From: Escallonia rubra
Taxonomy: Eukaryota > Streptophyta > Magnoliopsida > Escalloniales > Escalloniaceae
NCBI GenBank assembly: GCA_033065855.1
Contig: JAVXUO010001844.1
Location: forward strand, 186,001 to 250,000
Direction of reading: 5' to 3'
Length of the DNA stretch: 64,000 nucleotides
Under the pieces are notes generated by a model. It saw nothing but the letters and a program-made list of their open reading frames with translations, did no database searches and was not told where the DNA came from. The position numbers and the translations under genes were made by a program. Within the stretch, counting starts at the first letter, position 1. Every line of letters starts with the position of its first letter. Positions 61,101-64,000 of this stretch are shown piece after piece.

Positions 61101-63984
61101 TTGTTGCTTGTCGACCTTATATTCAGATGTAGCACATTCCGTAGCTGGGAAGACATTCTCATATACGTGCTCTGGAAACCTGGTCAGTGACCAATGCTCC
61201 TGAACGCATGCTGCCCCTTTTTAAGTTTTCCTTTTGCAAAGAGACTTCACATTCTTCCCACTTGAAGAAGGATCTTAGCAATTGAAGAAGAATTAGTCCT
61301 ACCTTTTTTGCTATGCCCTGATATCAGATTTACTTTCCATAAACAAAATCCAATTGGAAAAATTTGCCAGATCACCATAGATCATCAGCCTCAAGATGTA
61401 ATCTATCCATTGTGTGAGTTGATGATCAGAACTTTCAAGACCTCCCTTGTGGCAAGCTTCTTCCTTTTTGTTATGGCCTTCGTCTTTTCCGAAGAGCTTC
61501 GCCAACCTAACTTCATATTAATAGTAGAAAATTTTTGTTCATGCTTTTGGAGCACTCTTTGAATCGCAGCAATTTCCTCTACTGCATACACCATGATGCT
61601 AATTACATAAACTTGCAGCCAGGAACAACCGTCTCTGATATGAAAATGTAGAACGGACCTTGCTAAGGGCATATAAGGCTGTCCTACAAGTTCATATAGT
61701 GGGCTAGGGCTTAAATTGTAGAATTTTTGATTAAGAAGCTAGGGTTAGGGTTTAAGCAATGAAAGATATATCTTTGGCTCTGTTTAGAGCGCTAAGAACC
61801 GCACATGTGAACAGTGTTTTTGGGTGTTTTTTAACTTCAAACTAAATAAGAAAAGAGAACAAGAAAGATAACAAACCTTAGATTCTCATTAAGTCCTTCT
61901 AGGAGTCTCAATAGAAGACTAATCAATGGCGTCTCATTCACCAACTCTCTTTCAATTCTGCTTACAATGCTTGCTTTTATAGATAAACAGTAAAGACCTT
62001 TCCTACCAGGAAGAATATGGAAGCTTACTAAAGGAAGAGTAGACCAACTCCCTATAAAAAATCCTAAATAACCTATAAATAAACAAATATAAAACTACTA
62101 GATTTATAAAACTAGCGATAAATGTCTAGAATACGCTTAACAGTCGGAATAACCAAAACCCTCTGATGAGTTTAAGCTTGCAGGTTAATCCCATATAGAT
62201 ATTTTGTCTTCTTCTTCCATTTCTACGAATATGCTCTAGCATTAAACGTCTCATCTGTATCGGTTCCACCAAATTAAAAGGATCAGAATAGGTTGGTATA
62301 ATGTGTTGACTTGTGTGAACCTGCAATACAGGGGTTGGTATGGGTGGGTGAAAAAAATAAATTGTGCCCCTTATACAAATCTTAAATTTTACGGTTTTTA
62401 TAGTGCATAATCTAGATTGTTGACAGGCATAAGTGTGTTTCCAAACTTAATTGGTGTTGTATCATTAGATTCTCACTGAATAAAGACATCCAGTGTCATT
62501 TACGAACAAACAATGGCTAGTATGCGGCATCCAGTAAAGGATAATAGGTTCATTCTTAAACAAAATAAACTAAGATGTCCAAAATAAAGAGATGAATGTC
62601 TCTTTGGTTGGGTATGTTTTTACTGCCTTGCCCCCTATGCCCCCTCAATCTGAGACGTTTTGTGAAATGACAATTTGAATGTCACGAGATAAGAACAAAT
62701 TTGATGCAACATTCTAAAAGTTAGAAGGTGTATAATAGAAAGTCAAACATTGTCCATAGAAGGGAAGGATGTCTCATCACAAGGACGGAGGGAGAATTAT
62801 TGTGAATAAAAAATCAGTGGCTCAACATGCACAAGTATATAGTAAGGGCAGGGTCCTCGGAGGGTTTGATGTACACAGTCAAACATACAAAATGGAGAGG
62901 AGAAGGAGGAGTCAACCGTGTAATCACGGCAACATTTAGGAGTGCATATGATATAAACAGGATGCTTATTAAAGTGCGTTTCGAGATTGGACTTTTGATA
63001 TACTGATGTAATTGAGCTTAAATTAGTTTATGTTGGTTGTAGTGCTTTTCTGTTGTGCCTAGTACATTAATTAGCAAAAGCCATTTCTTTCATGCAGTTG
63101 GTGTCATCGCATTTGCCCTATCCAAGCTACTTGTGCTTTGAATGAAAAAGAATTGCGGCTAGTAGTGTCAAAACTTGTTCGTCAGTTTCTGAATGATAGA
63201 GGTCAAAATCTTGCACGTCCTATAAAGGTAAGACTTGAGTTTATTGTTACTATGGACAAATCATCCTTGATTTATAGCTGACTAATTATCTTTGGGTCAT
63301 CTTGACGTTCCTGCATATACATTTAAGTTGAAACGAACTCTATATGTTATGGAAATGAACATTTAACAGTTATCTGACCCTTTTTTTTTTTTCCTGATTT
63401 GAATTCATTCTTTTCGTTTTTCCCTCTGTGAAAGTTATATTGAGGTTTGTAAAATCTGAACCTTGAGGCGGTTGGAGAAAACCATTTTAAAGAGATGGAA
63501 ACATATTTGTCCCTTTTATTTACCAAATTTGCTATCAATTGCATATATACTCAGCTTTATTTTTTTGCATTGTAGTTTGCAGTTGGATATAATAGAAGAG
63601 GAATTGAGGAGACCGAGATGAAGGGTAGAAGAATTTCATCAAGTGATTCCGATGCATTTCCTTTGTTAGACCGTAGCAAATGCTTGGCGGTTGTGGCTGC
63701 AGCGGTCAAAGATGTTGTCTCAGAGTCAGTTGTGGACCTAAATTGCCCAGCGGTACAAAGCCCTCTAGTTGGTAAAGAAAATAATCTTTTCCTCAGTTAT
63801 ATTGTTTGCGCTGAATCATTTACTTAATTTACAGCTTTCAGTTCTTGTTGAGCTGCTACCGCTTTCTGGGGTACCAGATCGGTCGCTAATAGTAGCTGTC
63901 TCAGTTCTTCCAAACGAAGTTGTTAGAACTAAGCCAAGACTCTGCGTCAAGGCATTGGTTTCTGACATGAAGGTGAGGAATTGA
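33990..63984 (+). CDS. THUMP-domain protein (TAN1/THUMPD1-like), seven exons over 30 kb
   Basis: Exons: 33990-34122, 38134-38180, 49689-49788, 49954-50152, 63098-63227, 63576-63752, 63835-63984. They total 936 nt, or 311 residues and a stop. Every junction has GT-AG ends, and the phases (1, 0, 1, 2, 0, 0) join without a shift. The N-terminus reads WEQHSAVISIPRFDYNAP and SGFLVTCPIKREKSATKEA. The THUMP domain (about residues 140-300) contains SPLWCHRICPIQATC, ARPIKFAVGYNRRGIEETEM, AVVAAAVKDVV and LSVLVELLPLSGVP. THUMP domains bind tRNA. TAN1/THUMPD1 act as adaptors for the acetyltransferase that makes N4-acetylcytidine at position 12 of tRNA-Leu and tRNA-Ser. The same role in this plant is inferred. 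The intact frame argues for a working gene despite huge introns. Confidence 0.88.
34123..35399. other. First part of intron 1, no gene seen
   Basis: AT-rich sequence. An inverted or repeated phrase caatgataatataatacca occurs twice at about 34721 and 34779. No conserved coding pattern is visible. Confidence 0.5.
35997..36317. mobile_element. hAT-type MITE, CTATGTTACATGGACTC family, copy A
   Basis: Flanked by a perfect 8-bp duplication, atcttgac (35989-35996 and 36318-36325). The right end reads gagttcatctaacatag. The left end is diverged (caatggtacatgcattag). Subterminal tgtcc/gtgtc repeats and the interior match copies B and C. Confidence 0.88.
36535..36875. mobile_element. hAT-type MITE, CTATGTTACATGGACTC family, copy B
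   Basis: Ends are ctatgttacatggactcg and gagtccatgtaacatag, perfect over the first 17 bases. Flanks are a perfect 8-bp duplication, cccacgaa (36527-36534 and 36876-36883). Subterminal tgtccgggtcgg and gtccgagtgtcg repeats are present. Length is 341 bp, non-coding. Confidence 0.93.
38134..38180 (+). CDS. THUMP gene exon 2 (47-nt micro-exon)
   Basis: Acceptor ctacag, donor gaaaag|gttttc. It completes the K at residue 45 and encodes REKSATKEAMSILEK. The donor is weak beyond GT. The protein pattern across the exon 1-2-3 junctions is the main support. Confidence 0.85.
38181..41896. other. First part of intron 2, no gene seen
   Basis: Apart from a CT microsatellite at about 39033-39060 and a GA run at 41036-41052, I see no repeat family or coding pattern in this 3.7-kb stretch. 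Confidence 0.5.
41897..42118 (+). repeat. Left LTR of the intron-2 copia
   Basis: Begins tgttgg and ends ttca directly before the primer-binding site. The right LTR is about 35 bases longer through a local duplication around ctttc-tagaatagcg. Confidence 0.85.
42119..42130 (+). promoter_or_regulatory. Primer-binding site (initiator tRNA-Met type)
   Basis: tggtatcagagg lies directly after the left LTR and matches the usual copia primer site tggtatcagagc in 11 of 12 bases. Confidence 0.85.
42350..43201 (+). pseudogene. Copia gag, ending at a hAT insertion in the zinc knuckle
   Basis: Segments such as LNGGNYMKWSQVILTFLKGK (about 42440-42500) and the knuckle start WYTYYKKPRHAIEHCWK (43150-43200) mark gag. 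Stops and frame shifts are frequent. At 43201 the knuckle is cut by the hAT element, and coding resumes at about 45448 with LHGKP. Confidence 0.7.
43202..45438. mobile_element. 2.2-kb hAT element with decayed transposase, inside copia gag
   Basis: The left end reads cacggacacggacatcg, and the right end ggtgtcagtgcttccta, with subterminal gtgtc repeats on both sides. The flanks gttggaag (ending 43201) and gatcgaag (ending 45447) agree at 6 of 8 positions. The copia zinc-knuckle codons read continuously across the element once it is set aside. End motifs match the 927-bp element at 51736-52662, so this may be the former autonomous relative. Confidence 0.75.
43549..44855 (-). pseudogene. Decayed hAT transposase
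   Basis: Minus-strand reading at 44855-44532 shows KNFIMIHLIRLAMFNEFVHLKLLLVAKTCFAS and LIKGGLHAMVISDRW, the pattern of the DUF659/hAT transposase core. The C-terminal dimerisation region follows at about 43900-43790, LLAQPFSSSCVERKWSTYSF, with an acidic tail ending DDNIDVD at 43549. Multiple stops and shifts lie in between (44530-43960). Catalytic residues cannot be placed with confidence. The gene is dead. Confidence 0.7.
45660..49003 (+). pseudogene. Copia pol (protease, integrase, reverse transcriptase, RNase H)
   Basis: The protease region reads SWVVDSVAADHMTHSSHKF at about 45707-45760; the catalytic D-S-G is D-S-V. The integrase begins with HSDLWGPSRVSN and GARWFVSFIDAWTR at about 46450-46530. 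It is cut by the Stowaway element and resumes at 46970 with the QQNGVAKRKN motif at about 47110. Transcriptase is reduced to VYVDDS at about 48080 and flanks. RNase H segments include YQRLVRRLIYLSHMQPDIAYEVSVVSQFM (48363-48450), RRSKSGYCSFLGGNLVTSRSKKQ and NPVQHDRTKHLEVNRHFIKEKL. Much of the transcriptase seems deleted. Confidence 0.75.
46580..46952. mobile_element. Stowaway-type MITE (Tc1/mariner-related)
   Basis: Ends are ctcccttcgtcccac and gtgggatggagggag, flanked by the dinucleotide TA on both sides (46578-46579 and 46953-46954). The interior is TC-rich with no coding potential. Terminal sequence, TA target and size (373 bp) are diagnostic of Stowaway. It splits the copia integrase. Confidence 0.93.
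49004..49260 (+). repeat. Right LTR of the intron-2 copia
   Basis: Preceded by the purine-rich tract gcttgagggtgag, starts tgttggaaa, ends near cttcta at about 49260. Confidence 0.8.
49689..49788 (+). CDS. THUMP gene exon 3
   Basis: A T-rich tract ending gttgcag precedes YIGSSSNCKSRR; the donor is gaag|gtaaga. It encodes residues 61-93 plus one base of codon 94. Confidence 0.85.
49954..50152 (+). CDS. THUMP gene exon 4
   Basis: Acceptor atagcag, donor cact|gtgagt. It encodes KLAEASCLSS, LIKLTRSGLLLFTFHRD and VVDIVSNIIQSLESG up to SP and two bases of the next codon. The 165-bp intron before it is the only short intron in this half of the gene. Confidence 0.88.
50153..51154. other. First part of intron 4, no gene seen
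   Basis: T-rich intronic sequence without recognised repeat or coding signal. Confidence 0.5.
51155..53048. mobile_element. Non-autonomous hAT-type element, CTATGAAG family, copy 2, with nested relative
   Basis: Ends are ctatgaagcacgggtgcg and the complement-like ccgtatccggtcttcatag. The flanks gtgaacgg (51147-51154) and gtggacgg (53049-53056) differ at one of eight bases. The subtermini are packed with gggtgcgg repeats. Subtracting the nested 927-bp element and its duplication leaves about 960 bp, matching copy 1 at 1143-2121 in length and order. No transposase. Confidence 0.82.
51736..52662. mobile_element. hAT-type element with gtgtcc subterminal repeats, nested in copy 2
   Basis: Starts ctgtgaagcacggacacc and ends ggtgtccgtgctacctag, flanked by a perfect gttgggac duplication (51728-51735 and 52663-52670). 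Dense gtgtcgg/gtgtccg motifs fill both subtermini. The middle is GC-rich and purine/pyrimidine-skewed with no convincing gene. Confidence 0.9.
53049..54700. other. Intron 4 sequence, no gene seen
   Basis: Short open frames occur but show no conserved domain. No repeat family recognised. Confidence 0.45.
54701..56650 (-). mobile_element. Possible LTR, unassigned
   Basis: Minus-strand reading gives a TATA-like ctataaaaggaaaagg at about 55122-55142 with a transcribed-region style tail (cctatacctgtaaggcataggg complement) at 54960-55040. Repeated gtttcgaacct/aagttcgaa phrases occur at 55280-55530. It could be a solo LTR or a second element. No coding domain or end pair was found. Confidence 0.3.
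56650..59282 (-). pseudogene. Truncated SIRE-like Ty1/copia: gag, protease and start of integrase
   Basis: Gag begins with ATG at 59282 (PLLKNDNYNYWKNRMRSFLRQ, then ACETAQEMWRLLEVTHEGT), continues after a frame break at about 58840, and carries the zinc knuckle CYECGKIGHIKKYC at about 58415-58375. A long coiled-coil-like segment follows to 57702. The protease core is WILDSGCSRHMTGD at about 57505, followed by the pre-integrase motif WLWHRRLGHVHM and CDACQYGKQSK, then the integrase start LLHLDLFDP and FVIVDDFSR at 56845. A stop there and shifted frames to about 56650 end the match. Transcriptase, RNase H and the 3' LTR are missing. Confidence 0.85.
59339..59350 (-). promoter_or_regulatory. Primer-binding site of the truncated copia
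   Basis: The minus strand reads gtggtatcagag, the initiator-tRNA type primer site, 57 bases upstream of the gag ATG at 59282. Confidence 0.8.
59351..60427 (-). repeat. 5' LTR of the truncated copia
   Basis: It lies directly upstream of the primer-binding site, with a TATA-like tataaaaggga on the minus strand at about 59882-59893. Near-tandem gaatgaaaaccttttccttc subrepeats occur at 60060-60290. The start (tggtcaaagac on the minus strand, near 60427) is estimated. Confidence 0.6.
60060..60290. repeat. Subrepeats in the copia LTR
   Basis: The phrase cgaatgaaaaccttttcc and variants recur about eight times at irregular spacing, partly with an intervening gtctgaag-attc segment. Confidence 0.7.
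60447..60790. mobile_element. hAT-type MITE, CTATGTTACATGGACTC family, copy C
   Basis: Ends ctatgttacatggactcg and gagtccatgtaacatag are identical to copy B. Flanks are a perfect 8-bp duplication, gctatgat (60439-60446 and 60791-60798). Interior tgtccgagt-tga and gtgtcggacac repeats match the other copies. Length 344 bp. Confidence 0.94.
60890..61672 (-). pseudogene. Unidentified decayed coding fragment in intron 4
   Basis: Minus-strand reading at 61672-61403 gives YAVEEIAAIQRVLQKHEQKF and a lysine-rich tail. Another block at about 61195-60900 reads QEHWSLTRFPEHVYENVF, then SKCAKQNDAISLCRLYGCYG and, after a one-base slip in an A-run, DKPATDLTQEAIVDF. One stop and one slip interrupt the second block. 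The composition is protein-like, with cysteine spacing C-x8-C-x4-C. I do not recognise the source. It may be a processed or captured host gene piece. Confidence 0.35.
61673..63097. other. Last part of intron 4, no gene seen
   Basis: AT-rich intronic DNA. A pyrimidine-rich tract ending catgcag at 63097 is the acceptor of exon 5. Confidence 0.5.
63098..63227 (+). CDS. THUMP gene exon 5
   Basis: Acceptor ttcatgcag, donor aaag|gtaaga. It completes the leucine codon split by intron 4 and encodes WCHRICPIQATCALNEKELR, the beginning of the most conserved part of the THUMP domain. Confidence 0.9.
63576..63752 (+). CDS. THUMP gene exon 6
   Basis: Acceptor cattgtag, donor gcg|gtacaa. It encodes FAVGYNRRGIEETEM, the LLDRSKC segment and AVVAAAVKDVVSESVVDLNCP. 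The donor is chosen because it joins in frame with LSVLVELLPLSG in exon 7. Confidence 0.88.
63835..63984 (+). CDS. THUMP gene exon 7 (last)
   Basis: Acceptor atttacag. It encodes LSVLVELLPLSGVPDRSL, VAVSVLP and the C-terminus LCVKALVSDMKVRN, then TGA at 63982-63984. Confidence 0.9.
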   Translation, partial: LSVLVELLPLSGVPDRSLIVAVSVLPNEVVRTKPRLCVKALVSDMKVRN

Positions 63985-64000
63985 ATGAAGAATCAGCGAG

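Overview
This is nuclear DNA from a flowering plant, most likely a eudicot. It has spliced genes with GT-AG introns and dense plant transposons: Ty3/gypsy Tat-lineage, Ty1/copia, L1-like LINE, hAT and Stowaway. I cannot name the species. Well over half of the window is recognisable transposon or transposon debris. Two host genes stand out.

Left part (1-9400). A 5'-truncated LINE fragment runs off the left edge (1-580). A 3.5-kb block bounded by inverted repeats (905-4390) contains a 979-bp hAT-type element. The first host gene lies on the minus strand at 6643-7841. It has two coding exons, 311 codons, and encodes a basic/acidic plant protein of unknown function.

Middle part (9400-32000). Minus-strand LTR-retrotransposon sequence contains a decayed Tat-lineage polyprotein: gag 22720-21588, protease, reverse transcriptase, RNase H, a second RNase H, and integrase ending at 16663. 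Beyond pol lies a plus-strand (antisense) gene with a gypsy-type 'putative transposase' domain (13996-15985), preceded by a palindrome-rich tandem array. LTR pieces of an Ogre-like family lie at 9436 and 23905. A long L1-like LINE on the minus strand (24330-31763) is close to intact apart from a few stops and frameshifts.

Right part (33990-63984). The second host gene is on the plus strand. Seven exons with exactly matching phases encode a 311-residue THUMP-domain protein of the TAN1/THUMPD1 type. The 936-nt coding sequence is spread over 30 kb because introns 1, 2 and 4 (4.0, 11.5 and 12.9 kb) are filled with transposons. Intron 1 holds a copia gag/LTR remnant split by two copies of one hAT MITE. 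Intron 2 holds a copia element that is itself split by a 2.2-kb hAT element with a decayed transposase and by a Stowaway MITE. Intron 4 holds a hAT-type element nested in a relative, a truncated SIRE-like copia, and a third copy of the hAT MITE. A Stowaway element with a hAT MITE inside it ends about 150 bp upstream of the start codon.

Most small elements can be delimited to the base because their target-site duplications are still visible (8 bp for hAT, TA for Stowaway). The two host genes look intact. All transposon coding regions carry stops or frameshifts. Splice sites, gene structures and family names are read by eye and need transcript or database confirmation.
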